Below, piece after piece: positions 1 to 8,640 of a DNA stretch of 56,216 nt (position 1 is the first letter of the stretch; each line of letters begins with the position of its first letter). The notes under the pieces were generated by a model that was not told the DNA's origin, searched no databases, and saw only the letters and a list, made by a program, of their open reading frames with translations. The position numbers were made by a program, and so were the translations under genes. Origin of the DNA: Micromonospora acroterricola (GTDB taxonomy: Bacteria; Actinomycetota; Actinomycetes; Mycobacteriales; Micromonosporaceae); the NCBI RefSeq assembly GCF_003172955.1, contig NZ_QGKR01000158.1, forward strand, positions 1-56,216, written 5' to 3'.

Positions 1-498
1 CGGCCAGCCCGCGGGCGGCGGGTTCGTCGGCGGGGGCGTGGTGGGCGGCGGGGTGGTCGGAGGCGTCGTGCCGCCGTTGCAGGTCACCCCGTTGAGGGTG
101 AACGACGTCGGCTTGGGGTTGCTGCCGCTCCACGCGCCGTTGAACCCGAGGCTGATGGACGCTCCGGTGGCGAGGCTGCCGTTGTAGGACAGGCTGCGCG
201 CGGTGACCTGGCTGCCGGACTGGGTGAACTCGGCCGACCAGCCCTGCTGCACCCGCTGGCCGGAGTTCGGGAAGGTCCAGCCGAGGGTCCAGCCGTTGAC
301 CGGGTCGCCGAGGTTCTTGAGGGTGATGCTCGCGGTGAAGCCACCGGGCCACTCGTTCGTCGAGTAGGCGACGTCGCACTGGGTCGCGGCCTGTGCCGCG
401 GTGACGGGGATCGTCACCAACCCGCCGGCGACCAGGACGCCCGCGCCGGCGAGCGCGAGGGTCCGGCGTGGGCCGGACAGCCTTCTCCACACATTCAT
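1..498 (-). CDS. Secreted CBM2 carbohydrate-binding protein, C-terminal part outside window
   Basis: The visible 166 codons begin with a basic signal peptide (MNVWRRLSGPRRTLALAG, then a hydrophobic stretch ending near AAQAA). A family 2 carbohydrate-binding module follows, roughly residues 38-140, with the spaced aromatic residues and paired cysteines (TQCDVAY near the start, NGVTCNGG at the end) typical of cellulose/chitin-binding CBM2. A Thr/Pro linker (TTPPTTPPPTTPPPTN) then runs off the window edge. A linker after an N-terminal CBM2 normally leads to a catalytic domain such as a glycoside hydrolase or LPMO, but that domain is not visible, so the substrate is unknown. The ATG at 496-498 has an AGGAG ribosome binding site a few bases upstream. 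A CebR-like box lies about 250 bp upstream, consistent with induction by cello-oligosaccharides. Confidence 0.85.
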   Translation of the reverse strand, partial: MNVWRRLSGPRRTLALAGAGVLVAGGLVTIPVTAAQAATQCDVAYSTNEWPGGFTASITLKNLGDPVNGWTLGWTFPNSGQRVQQGWSAEFTQSGSQVTARSLSYNGSLATGASISLGFNGAWSGSNPKPTSFTLNGVTCNGGTTPPTTPPPTTPPPTNPPPAGWP

Positions 499-748
499 GC
501 CACTGATCTCCTTGGGCGAGACCGGGCCTGCGTACGGCCCGGCGAGACGGCCCGGTGGGCGTCCTGTACGGACGGCCGCCGGCGCCAACGGGATTCTTCG
601 GGGGTGCCCGACCCGGACGGGCGGTGGTGGTGGACGACCAGCACGCGGCCGGTCGGTCGGCGGCGGGAACGTCGACCGGCGGACCGGTTGCCCTCGACTC
701 CCTGCCTGCGCGGTGTGGCTCCCCGAACCGCGTGCGCCGATTCTTGCA

Positions 749-762
749 TGGGAGCGCTTCCA
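749..762. promoter_or_regulatory. CebR/CelR-like operator
   Basis: The 14-mer TGGGAGCGCTTCCA differs at one base from TGGGAGCGCTCCCA, the established binding palindrome of the LacI-family cellulose-utilisation repressors CebR (Streptomyces) and CelR (Thermobifida). It lies in the intergenic region that serves the CBM2 gene on the minus strand, about 250 bp from its start codon. That is somewhat far for a simple repressor site, so a long 5' leader or an upstream promoter is implied. Confidence 0.65.
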
Positions 763-972
763 TGGCAATGGCTCGATGCGTCGTGGCGTCGGACCTGGTC
801 ACCGGAGTCGGACGATACCTCCGAGTCGGCGCGAGCGACACGAGCGGACCGAGGCCGCCGGTACCGGACGAGCACAGCGGGCCGGCACGGTGAGCGCGTA
901 ACGCCCCGGGCCGCGTGGAACGCCGTGGCCCGCGCTCGACGCGGCGAAAGCCACGTACCACCCGTTCACCGC

Positions 973-985
973 TTACCAGTGGTAA
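973..985. promoter_or_regulatory. Palindrome TTACCA-G-TGGTAA upstream of surface protein gene
   Basis: A perfect 6-bp inverted repeat around one central base, about 107 bp upstream of the ATG at 1093 and just before an A/T-rich promoter-like stretch. The position suits an operator, but no matching regulator is known to me and no second copy was noticed. Confidence 0.35.
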
Positions 986-1092
986 AGGTCAAAACGCGAA
1001 TCTTTCCCTTCATAGTTCATGAAACGGTCTAACGTCGGTCTTAGCTCGGTTGTCGCCGGGCTCAGGACAACAGGGATGGAGTGACGCAGGTC

Positions 1093-2508
1093 ATGGCTAA
1101 GAAGATGCTGGGGAAGGTCGTTGCGGGCGCCGCGCTGGGCGGCGCGTCGCTCCTGGTGTTCACGCCGGGGATCGCGTTCGCCGATGGGCACCACGACGGT
1201 GGCAAGGACCGTGACGGCAAGGTTTTCGCCAAGCCGCACGTCGTCAAGGCCGGCGAAGAGGTCAAGCTCCTCGAGATCTGCCCGGATCGCCAGGAGCACG
1301 CGTTCGTGTGGTCCAAGGTCACCGGCAAGGTCAAGCTCAAGCCGGTGCACGACGACCGTGGCGACGACCGTGGCGAGTGGCGCGAGGAGGAGAACTCCGG
1401 CCACGACGAGAACGGCAAGGACGAGCACGGCAAGGACGAGAACGGCAAGGACGAGCACGGCAAGGACGAGAACGGCAAGGACGAGAACGGCAAGGACCAC
1501 AACGGCAAGGACGAGAACGGCAAGGACGAGAACGGCAAGGACCACAACGGCAAGGACGAGAACAGCAAGGACGAGAACGGCAAGGACGAGAACGGCAAGG
1601 ACGACAAGGGCAAGGACGAGAACGGCAAGGACGAGAACGGCGGCCAGGGTGGCGGCGCTGCCGCCGACGCCTACGGCGACGAGAACCGCAAGGACGAGGA
1701 CCGCAAGGACGAGGACCGCAAGGACGAGGACCGCAAGGACTGGAAGGCCGACGAGCACGGCCAGGAAGGCCGTGACGGCAAGGACGAGGACAAGAAGGAC
1801 TGGGAGTCCAAGGACAACGGCTCGCACGAGTACGGGGACGAGCGCGGCTCGGACTCCAAGGACCACGACGAGTACGGCTCGGACGAGTACGGCTCGGACG
1901 AGTACGGCTCGGACAAGGGCTGGGAGTCCAAGGACAACGGCTCCGACGAGTACGGGGACGAGCGCGGCTCGGACTCCAAGGACCACGACGAGTACGGCTC
2001 GGACGAGCGCGGCTCCGACGAGTACGGCTCGGACAAGTACGGCTCGGACGAGTACGGCTCCGACGAGAACGGCTCCGACGAGAACGGCTCGGACAAGGGC
2101 TGGGAGTCCAAGGACAACGGCTCCGACGAGTACGGCTCGGACAACGGCAAGGACCGTGACGAGTACGGCTCGGACGAGCGCGGCGAGCAGGGCAAGGACC
2201 GCGAGGAGCGCGGCGACCACGGCAAGGACCGTGACGAGGACCGCTGGGAGCACAAGCGGGACTTCGTCTACTACGGCGAGGCCAAGGTCGACAAGGACGC
2301 CCGCCCGGGTCGCTACGAGCTCAAGGGCTCGTGCGGCGAGGGTGAGCTCGTCGTGCTGCCGCACGGCGGGGTCGACGGTGGTGACGGTGGCGCCAGCACC
2401 GGCACCGACCGTGGCCTGGCCACCGGTGGGGCGAGCCTGCTCGGCGCTGCCGCGCTGGGCGGGATCGTGCTGATGCGTCGTCGGCGGACCGATGGTTCGC
2501 TCGTCTGA
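1093..2508 (+). CDS. Secreted repeat-rich surface protein, predicted cell-wall or membrane anchored
   Basis: 471 aa. A signal peptide (MAKKMLGKVVAGAALGG to about residue 31, FADG) leads into a short globular segment ending near VKLKP with Cys63. Then come about 280 residues of Asp/Glu/Lys/Asn/Gly low complexity: five-residue units such as DENGK (about 1405-1640), RKDED units (about 1684-1740), and three longer units each starting WESKDNGS (1801, 1921, 2101). A second globular segment has Cys414, followed by a hydrophobic helix and RRRR tail, the layout of a sortase sorting signal, but only LATGG is present where LAxTG would be expected. The two globular pieces look like halves of one Ig-like beta-sandwich joined by a disulfide. 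ATG 1093 is preferred over GTG 1081 because GGATGGAG sits about 10 bases before it. The gene overlaps the sortase gene. Confidence 0.8.
   Translation: MAKKMLGKVVAGAALGGASLLVFTPGIAFADGHHDGGKDRDGKVFAKPHVVKAGEEVKLLEICPDRQEHAFVWSKVTGKVKLKPVHDDRGDDRGEWREEENSGHDENGKDEHGKDENGKDEHGKDENGKDENGKDHNGKDENGKDENGKDHNGKDENSKDENGKDENGKDDKGKDENGKDENGGQGGGAAADAYGDENRKDEDRKDEDRKDEDRKDWKADEHGQEGRDGKDEDKKDWESKDNGSHEYGDERGSDSKDHDEYGSDEYGSDEYGSDKGWESKDNGSDEYGDERGSDSKDHDEYGSDERGSDEYGSDKYGSDEYGSDENGSDENGSDKGWESKDNGSDEYGSDNGKDRDEYGSDERGEQGKDREERGDHGKDRDEDRWEHKRDFVYYGEAKVDKDARPGRYELKGSCGEGELVVLPHGGVDGGDGGASTGTDRGLATGGASLLGAAALGGIVLMRRRRTDGSLV
1384..2240 (+). repeat. Tandem coding repeats (15-nt and longer units)
   Basis: Near-identical tandem units within the surface protein gene: first a 15-nt unit encoding D-E-N/H-G-K, then a 15-nt RKDED unit, then 120-180-nt units encoding WESKDNGS...DEYGDERGSDSKDHDEYGS-type text. 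Such DNA is prone to unit gain and loss, so length variation between strains and assembly collapse are both likely. Confidence 0.9.
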
Positions 2509-3202
2509 CGTGACGACGACACGGGCCGGCGGCCGTCACGGGAAACCGTGGCGCGCCGCCGGCGCGGTCGTCGTCGTCACCCTGGCCATGGTCGGCGCCG
2601 GCATGATCGGCGCCTCATTGCAGGACACGCCCGCCCCCCGCCCGCCGCAGCCGCTGGCTCAGGCCGGACCCGAGGTGACGGGCCCGGCGGCCACCGACGC
2701 CGACATCCCTCCGACCGGCGGGGAGGGAAACGTGCCGGCCGGGCTGGCGCGGTCCGCCCCGACCAGCATCGAGATTCCCCGGATCGGCGTCGACGCGACG
2801 ATCATGTCGCTGGGCACCAACCCGGACGGCACCGTCCAGGTCCCCCCGCTGGAGCAGGCCGACCAGGCTGGCTGGTACGAGCCGGGCGCGAGCCCCGGCG
2901 AGACCGGCAACGCGGTCATCGTCGGGCACGTGGACTCGGCGAAGCTCGGCCCGGCCGTGTTCTTCGACCTCGGTTCCCTCGTTCCCGGCGACACCATCAC
3001 GGTGCGCCGGGCGGACGGCCGGGCGGTCGCCTTCCGGGTCGACTCGGTGAAGTCGTACCCGAAGACGTCCTTCCCCACCGAGCTGGTGTACGGGCCGAAC
3101 GACCGGCCCGGCCTACGGGTGGTCACCTGCGGCGGTCAGTTCGACCAGGCCGCCAAGAGCTACCCGGACAACGTGGTCGTCTTCGCCACCCTGGTGGAGT
3201 GA
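2492..3202 (+). CDS. Class F-like sortase (transpeptidase)
   Basis: 236 aa from ATG 2492, or 230 aa from GTG 2510, which lies just after the stop codon of the preceding gene. One N-terminal membrane segment (about residues 21-41) is followed by a Pro/Gly-rich linker and a sortase fold from about residue 92 (IEIPRIGVDA). The catalytic His146 lies in GHVDS and Cys213 in VTCGG, the arrangement of actinobacterial class F sortases. The gene overlaps the repeat-rich surface protein, its likely substrate, suggesting coupled translation. Unusually, no Arg follows Cys213 through the end of the protein; the usual catalytic Arg region reads KSYPDNVVV. It would act on the outer face of the membrane. Confidence 0.85.
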   Translation: MVRSSDVTTTRAGGRHGKPWRAAGAVVVVTLAMVGAGMIGASLQDTPAPRPPQPLAQAGPEVTGPAATDADIPPTGGEGNVPAGLARSAPTSIEIPRIGVDATIMSLGTNPDGTVQVPPLEQADQAGWYEPGASPGETGNAVIVGHVDSAKLGPAVFFDLGSLVPGDTITVRRADGRAVAFRVDSVKSYPKTSFPTELVYGPNDRPGLRVVTCGGQFDQAAKSYPDNVVVFATLVE

Positions 3203-3216
3203 CCCGCGATCACGAA

Positions 3217-3258
3217 CGCGGTCCGGCCGGTCGGGGAAACCCGACCGGCCGGACCGCG
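3217..3258. terminator. Bidirectional terminator hairpin between sortase and gdh
   Basis: A perfect 19-bp inverted repeat (3217-3235 with 3240-3258) closes a GAAA tetraloop. It lies between the convergent sortase and glutamate dehydrogenase genes and has no T-run, as is common for actinomycete terminators. Confidence 0.85.
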
Positions 3259-3269
3259 TGCGGCGTGCC

Positions 3270-6200
3270 TCAGGCGGCGGCGGAGGTCCGTACCAGGGTG
3301 CGGATCTGGCGCAGCAGCACGGACAGGGCGGCGAGATCCGCCCGCGACTCGTCGAACTCCCCCATCGCCCGGCGGGCCCGGTGGATGGACGTGGCGTTCG
3401 ACTGCTCCCACTGCTGCACCCGCTCGTGCGGCGGCAGGTCGTTCGGGGTGGAGTCGAGCACCTCCGCGGTGAGCGCGGCCAGCGCGGCGTACAGGTCGTA
3501 GCGCAGCGCCATCCGGGCCAGCGTCTGCCAGCGGTCCTCCCGCGGCAACAGGGAGATCTTCGACAGCAGCGAGTCGACCCGGAACAGGTCGGAGAGCACG
3601 AAGTAGACCGAGGCCACCTCGCCGACGTCCCGACCGCTGCGGGTCGCCGTCTCCACCACGTCCAGCAGGCCGAAGCTGTACATGAGCCGGGTCGCCCGCT
3701 CCGCGAGCTCCCGGGGCAGCCCGCGCCCGGTCATCGAGTCGATGTGCGCCGCGATGGCCTGTCGCTCGCTGCCGTAGAACAGGTCCTCCAGCCCCGGCAG
3801 CAGCCGGGCCACGCCGTCCCGCAGCCGGGCGATCTCGGCCGGCACGTCGATCGGCGAGCGCCGGTTGGTCACCAGCCAGCGCACCGCGCGGTCGAGCAGC
3901 CGGCGGGTGTCCAGGTAGACGTTGGTCTGCAGCTCCGGGGAGACCTTGTTGTCGAGCGCCTCCACCGCGTCCCACAGCTCGCGCAGCCCGAACACCTCGC
4001 GGACCACCACGTACGCCCGGATCACGTCGGCGGCGCTGGCCGCCGTCTCCTCGACCACCCGGAAGACGAACGAGATGCCGCCCCGGTTGATCGCCTCGTT
4101 GACCAGGACGGTGGTGACGATGTCCCGGCGCAGCCGGTGCCGGCCCATCCGGTCGGCGAACCGCTCACGCATGGGCGTCGGGAAGTAGTTGACCAGGACC
4201 TCGGTCGTCCACTCCTCGTCGGCCAACCCCTCGGTGAGGATCTCCCGCTCAAGGACGATCTTCACGTACGCGAGCAGCACCGCAAACTCCGGCGCGGTCA
4301 GCCCGGACTCGCTGCGGACCGCCAGCTCCTCGTCCGGTGGCAGCGCCTCCAGCGCCCGGTCCAACGCACCGGAGCGCTCCAGATCGTTGATCATCCGCCG
4401 GTGCACCGGGAGCAGCGAGGCGGCCTGGGCCTGGGCGTTGTTGATCGCCCGAGCCTGGTCGTAGTTGTCCCGCAGCACCAGCTCCGCGACCTCGTCGGTC
4501 ATCTCGGCCAGCAGCTTGTCCCGGTCGGCCGTGGTCAGTTCCCCGTCGGCGACCGCGGTGTTCAGCAGGATCTTGATGTTCACCTCGTGGTCGGAGGTGT
4601 CCACCCCGGCCGCGTTGTCGATGAAGTCGGTGTAGATCCGACCACCGGTCAACGCGTACTCGATCCGGCCGAGCTGCGTCCAGCCCAGGTTGCCGCCCTC
4701 GCCGGCCACCCGGCAGCGCAGGCTGCGCCCGTCCACCCGGATCGCGTCGTTGGACTTGTCGCCCACCTCGGCGTTGGTCTGGCTGGACGCCTTGACGTAG
4801 GTGCCGATGCCGCCGTTCCAGAACAGGTCGACCGGCGCGGTCACGATCGCCTTCATCAACTCCTGCGGCGACATCTGCGTGACGTCGTCGTCCAGACCGA
4901 TCGCCGCCCGGACCTGCGGCGTGATCGGGATGGACTTGGCGGTACGCGGGAAGATGCCGCCACCGGCCGAGATCAGCTCCGGGTTGTAGTCCTCCCAGGA
5001 GGAGCGGGGCAGGTCGAACAGCCGCCGACGCTCCGCGTACGAGGTCGCCGCGTCCGGGTCCGGGTCGAGGAAGATGTGCCGGTGGTCGAAGGCGGCCACC
5101 AGCCGGATGTGCTCGGAGAGCAGCATCCCGTTGCCGAACACGTCGCCGGACATGTCGCCGACGCCGACCACGGTGAAGTCCTGGGTCTGGGTGTCCAGGC
5201 CCAACTCCCGGAAGTGCCGCTTGACCGACTCCCAGGCGCCCCGGGCGGTGATGCCCATCCTCTTGTGGTCGTAGCCGGCCGATCCGCCGGAGGCGAACGC
5301 GTCACCGAGCCAGAAGTTGTGGGCCACCGAGATCTCGTTGGCGATGTCGGAGAACGTGGCCGTGCCCTTGTCCGCCGCCACCACCAGGTACGGGTCGTCG
5401 CTGTCGTGCCGGACCACGTCGTCGGGCGGCACGATCTGCCCGCTGACGATGTTGTCCGTGACGTCCAGCATCGCGCCGACGAACTCCTGGTAGCAGGCGA
5501 CCGCCTCGTCCCGGTCGCCCGGCTTCTGCTTGAGCACGAAGCCGCCCTTGGCGCCCACCGGCACGATGACGGTGTTCTTCACCATCTGCGCCTTGACCAG
5601 GCCGAGCACCTCGGTGCGGAAGTCCTCCCGGCGGTCGGACCAGCGCAGCCCGCCCCGGGCCACCGGCCCGAACCGCAGGTGCACGCCCTCGAACCGGGGC
5701 GAGTAGACGAAGATCTCGAACTTCGGCCGCGGGGCCGGCAGGTCCGGGATGGCCTGCGGGTCGAGCTTGAACGCCACGTACGCCTTCGGCCGTCCGTCGG
5801 CGCGCCTCTGGTAGAAGCTGGTCCGCAGGGTGGCCTCGATCAGCGTCAGGTACGAGCGCAGGATCCGGTCCTGGTCGAGGCTGGCCACGTCGTCCAGCGC
5901 GCCCCGGATCGTCTCCACCAGCTCACCGCTGCGCTGCTGACGCTGCTCGGTGCTCATCTCGCCCGGCGCGAACCGGGTCTCGAAGAGCTCCACCAGCAGC
6001 GCCGCGAGCTTCGGGTACGCGATGAAGGTCTGCTCCATGTAGTCCTGCGAGAAGACCGTGCCGGCCTGCCGCAGGTACTTCGCGTACGCCCGCAGCACCA
6101 CGACCTGTCGCCAGGTCAGCCCACCGCGCAGCACCAGCTCGTTGAGCCGGTCCACCTCGGCCTCGCCTCGCCAGGCCGCCGCGAACGCGTTCTCCACGTG

Positions 6201-8351
6201 CGGGCGCACCTCGGCCAGCTCGTGGTGCCCCTCGGGCAGCATCAGGCCGAAGTCGTAGAGGTACACCCGGCCGTCGATCCGGTCCACCTCGTACGGGTGC
6301 TCGTCGACCACCCGGACGCCGAGCGAGTGCAGCACCGGCAGCACGGCGGAGAGCATCATCGGCTCGCCGTACCGGTAGACCTTGAACCGGACGTCCATCG
6401 CCTCGGCCAGGTCCGCACCGGGCACCCGGGTGCCGGGCCGGGGCGCCAGCTGCTTGCGGAACAGGTGCATCTCGAGCTGGCCGGGCTCCTCCAGCAGCTC
6501 CAGCTTGGCCAGGTCCTTCATCGCCTCGTACGGCGTGTGCCCGTCCTTGTAGCCCTCCGGGAACGCGTCGGCGTACCGGGCGAAGAGGTGCTTGGCCTGC
6601 TCGTCGCCGAGCTTGCGCTCCAGCACCAGCCGGTAGTCGTCGTCCCAGAGCCGGGTCGCGTCGGCCAGCTCCTCGGCCAGCAGGTCGGCGTCGATGTCGC
6701 CGGGCGGCCGGGTGGGGTCGGTGCGGACGATGAAGTGGACCCGGGCCAGCATCGACTCGGTGACCCGGGTGGTGTAGTCCACCCCGACACCGTTCAGCTC
6801 ACGCAGCAGGATGTCCTGCATCCGTAGCCGGTTCTGTGTGGTGAACCGGTCCCGGGGCAGGTAGATCAGGCAGGAGATGAACCGCCCGTACGCGTCGCGG
6901 CGCAGGAACACCCGCAGCTGCCGGCGGCCGGCCATCCGCAGCACGCCGATCACCGCGTGGTACAGGTCGTCGGTCTTGATCTGGAACAGCTCGTCGCGCG
7001 GGTACGTCTCCAGGATCTGGATGAGATCCTTGCCCGAGTGGCTGCGCCGGCTCAGGCCGGAGCGGTCCAGCACCTCGGCCACCTTGCGGCGCACCACCGG
7101 CAGCTCCCGGACGCTGGTCCGGTACGCGGCGGTGGAGAACAGCCCCAGGAAGCGCCGCTCGCCGATCACCTCGCCGGCCTCGTTGAAGATCTTGAAGCCG
7201 ATGTAGTCCAGGTACGCGGAGCGGTGCACGGTGGCCCGCGAGTTGGCCTTGGTGATGATGAGCAGGCGCTTCTCCAGCACCTTCTCGTGGGCCTCCGGCG
7301 TCATCGACGACAGCGACCGGGCCTCCGGGGAGTCCGAGCGCAGGATGCCCAGACCGGTGCCGAGCACCGCCTCCAGCGCCTTGCCGTCGACCGGGGCGGC
7401 GCCTTCCGGGCCGGGGGCGTCCACCAACCGGTACTCCCGGTAGCCCAGGAAGGTGAAGTGGTCCTGGGCGAGCCAGCGCAGCAGCTCCACCGAGTCGGTG
7501 ATGTCCTTCTCCGGCACCGGTGGACGGTTGTCCGAGGTGCGTGCGGCGGCCAGCTCGTCGGCCAGGGCCAGGGCACGCTGGCGCATCTTCGGCCAGTCCT
7601 CCACGGCCTCCCGCACGTCGGTGAGCACCCGCTGCAACTCGCGGCGCAGACGCTCCCGCTCGGCGGCGTCCCGGACCGGGTCGATCTCGATCCGCATCCA
7701 GCTCTCGACGATGTCGCCGGCGATCGCGTCGTCCGGCTCCACGTCCGCGGAGACCTCGGTGAGGCGGCCCAGCGGCTCGCGCCGGACGACCACCAGCGGG
7801 TGCACCAGCAGGTGCACGTCCAGGTGGTACGAGTTGAGCAGCGCGGTCACCGAGTCGACCAGGAACGGCATGTCGTCGGTGACGATCTCGACGACCGTGT
7901 GGTGCTGGTCCGCGTGCGGCTCGTGGATCCGCAGCTTCAGCTCGCCGGGCACCCGCTGCTGGGCGAGGTCCCGGTGGGCGCGGGCCGCGTCGAGCATCTC
8001 CTCCGCCGTGAAGCCGACCAGTTCCTCGTCCGGGGCGAACCGCCAGAAACGGCCGACCAGGGTCGCCACGTCGTGGTCGTCCCCGGCGAGCGCGACGGCC
8101 TGGGCCACCAGACGCTCCGCGTTGGGCACCGGCTCGTCGAGCTCGGCGTCCTCCACGTCGTCGGCCAACGCCTCTGTCGGCAGGCCCAGATCGTAGATTG
8201 TGTCGATGCTCGACCCGGTCAGCCCGGTGACTCCCGTGTCGAGCCGGCCGTAGCCGTCCCCGTCGGTCGCCGAATCGAAGCTGTCGTCGTCCCGGCCGGA
8301 GTCATCCTGCCGGAGGTCGGGTTCCGGTTTGATCGCCGGACGCCGGTCCAT
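3270..8351 (-). CDS. gdh: NAD-specific glutamate dehydrogenase, large (about 180 kDa) type
   Basis: 1693 aa. It oxidises glutamate to 2-oxoglutarate and ammonium with NAD+. Length and sequence match the GDH-180 family first described in Streptomyces clavuligerus. A long N-terminal regulatory region precedes the dehydrogenase core; PVGAKGGFVLK with the catalytic lysine lies near residue 930, preceded by ARGGLRWSDRREDFRTEVLG. The GTG at 8360 is too close to the GAGGGGA ribosome binding site, whereas the ATG at 8351 is about 10 bases from it and is chosen. The first ~60 residues are acidic and probably disordered. The gene stands alone: convergent with the sortase gene and divergent from the PBP gene. 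These large enzymes are usually catabolic and allosterically controlled. Confidence 0.95.
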   Translation of the reverse strand: MDRRPAIKPEPDLRQDDSGRDDDSFDSATDGDGYGRLDTGVTGLTGSSIDTIYDLGLPTEALADDVEDAELDEPVPNAERLVAQAVALAGDDHDVATLVGRFWRFAPDEELVGFTAEEMLDAARAHRDLAQQRVPGELKLRIHEPHADQHHTVVEIVTDDMPFLVDSVTALLNSYHLDVHLLVHPLVVVRREPLGRLTEVSADVEPDDAIAGDIVESWMRIEIDPVRDAAERERLRRELQRVLTDVREAVEDWPKMRQRALALADELAAARTSDNRPPVPEKDITDSVELLRWLAQDHFTFLGYREYRLVDAPGPEGAAPVDGKALEAVLGTGLGILRSDSPEARSLSSMTPEAHEKVLEKRLLIITKANSRATVHRSAYLDYIGFKIFNEAGEVIGERRFLGLFSTAAYRTSVRELPVVRRKVAEVLDRSGLSRRSHSGKDLIQILETYPRDELFQIKTDDLYHAVIGVLRMAGRRQLRVFLRRDAYGRFISCLIYLPRDRFTTQNRLRMQDILLRELNGVGVDYTTRVTESMLARVHFIVRTDPTRPPGDIDADLLAEELADATRLWDDDYRLVLERKLGDEQAKHLFARYADAFPEGYKDGHTPYEAMKDLAKLELLEEPGQLEMHLFRKQLAPRPGTRVPGADLAEAMDVRFKVYRYGEPMMLSAVLPVLHSLGVRVVDEHPYEVDRIDGRVYLYDFGLMLPEGHHELAEVRPHVENAFAAAWRGEAEVDRLNELVLRGGLTWRQVVVLRAYAKYLRQAGTVFSQDYMEQTFIAYPKLAALLVELFETRFAPGEMSTEQRQQRSGELVETIRGALDDVASLDQDRILRSYLTLIEATLRTSFYQRRADGRPKAYVAFKLDPQAIPDLPAPRPKFEIFVYSPRFEGVHLRFGPVARGGLRWSDRREDFRTEVLGLVKAQMVKNTVIVPVGAKGGFVLKQKPGDRDEAVACYQEFVGAMLDVTDNIVSGQIVPPDDVVRHDSDDPYLVVAADKGTATFSDIANEISVAHNFWLGDAFASGGSAGYDHKRMGITARGAWESVKRHFRELGLDTQTQDFTVVGVGDMSGDVFGNGMLLSEHIRLVAAFDHRHIFLDPDPDAATSYAERRRLFDLPRSSWEDYNPELISAGGGIFPRTAKSIPITPQVRAAIGLDDDVTQMSPQELMKAIVTAPVDLFWNGGIGTYVKASSQTNAEVGDKSNDAIRVDGRSLRCRVAGEGGNLGWTQLGRIEYALTGGRIYTDFIDNAAGVDTSDHEVNIKILLNTAVADGELTTADRDKLLAEMTDEVAELVLRDNYDQARAINNAQAQAASLLPVHRRMINDLERSGALDRALEALPPDEELAVRSESGLTAPEFAVLLAYVKIVLEREILTEGLADEEWTTEVLVNYFPTPMRERFADRMGRHRLRRDIVTTVLVNEAINRGGISFVFRVVEETAASAADVIRAYVVVREVFGLRELWDAVEALDNKVSPELQTNVYLDTRRLLDRAVRWLVTNRRSPIDVPAEIARLRDGVARLLPGLEDLFYGSERQAIAAHIDSMTGRGLPRELAERATRLMYSFGLLDVVETATRSGRDVGEVASVYFVLSDLFRVDSLLSKISLLPREDRWQTLARMALRYDLYAALAALTAEVLDSTPNDLPPHERVQQWEQSNATSIHRARRAMGEFDESRADLAALSVLLRQIRTLVRTSAAA

Positions 8352-8640
8352 CGGTGCCACTCCCCTCGACCCACCGCGTTGTGGGTCACTCTGCCGCCCA
8401 GCCTAGGCCTACCGATCTGCGCCTTCGTCGGTGGACCACTGGCCGGACGTCCGGATCGGGACTTTGTCCTTTCACCCGTTGCGGGTCCGAGGTTGGCCGG
8501 TTGCGGGATACCCCGCCTCGCGATGTTCATCACACCGGCCTGGTCCGTCTTTCCGCACGTCGGGCGGCAGCACGGGACGTTGGGGACGGCCTTCGCGTAC
8601 TACCGTTGCGGGGCAGTTCCGAGATCGGAAGGACCCGTCC

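Larger units (their letters stand above)
499..1092. other. Divergent intergenic region of about 590 bp
   Basis: No convincing gene is seen here; the open frames lack ribosome binding sites, family features and consistent codon bias. It holds the CebR-like box (749-762) for the CBM2 gene on one side, and on the other a 13-bp palindrome (973-985) and an A/T-richer stretch (about 980-1045) that probably carries the promoter of the repeat-rich surface protein. Confidence 0.6.

Noticed and set aside
973..2364. Minus-strand open frame of 463 codons rich in VLAVLVLA
   Set aside because: It is the antisense shadow of the charged repeats in the surface protein; no signal, family or start site.
3258..6827. 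Plus-strand open frame of about 1190 codons opposite gdh
   Set aside because: High-GC antisense frame with Arg/Gly/His/Val-rich text and no domain; gdh on the other strand is a clear full-length family member.
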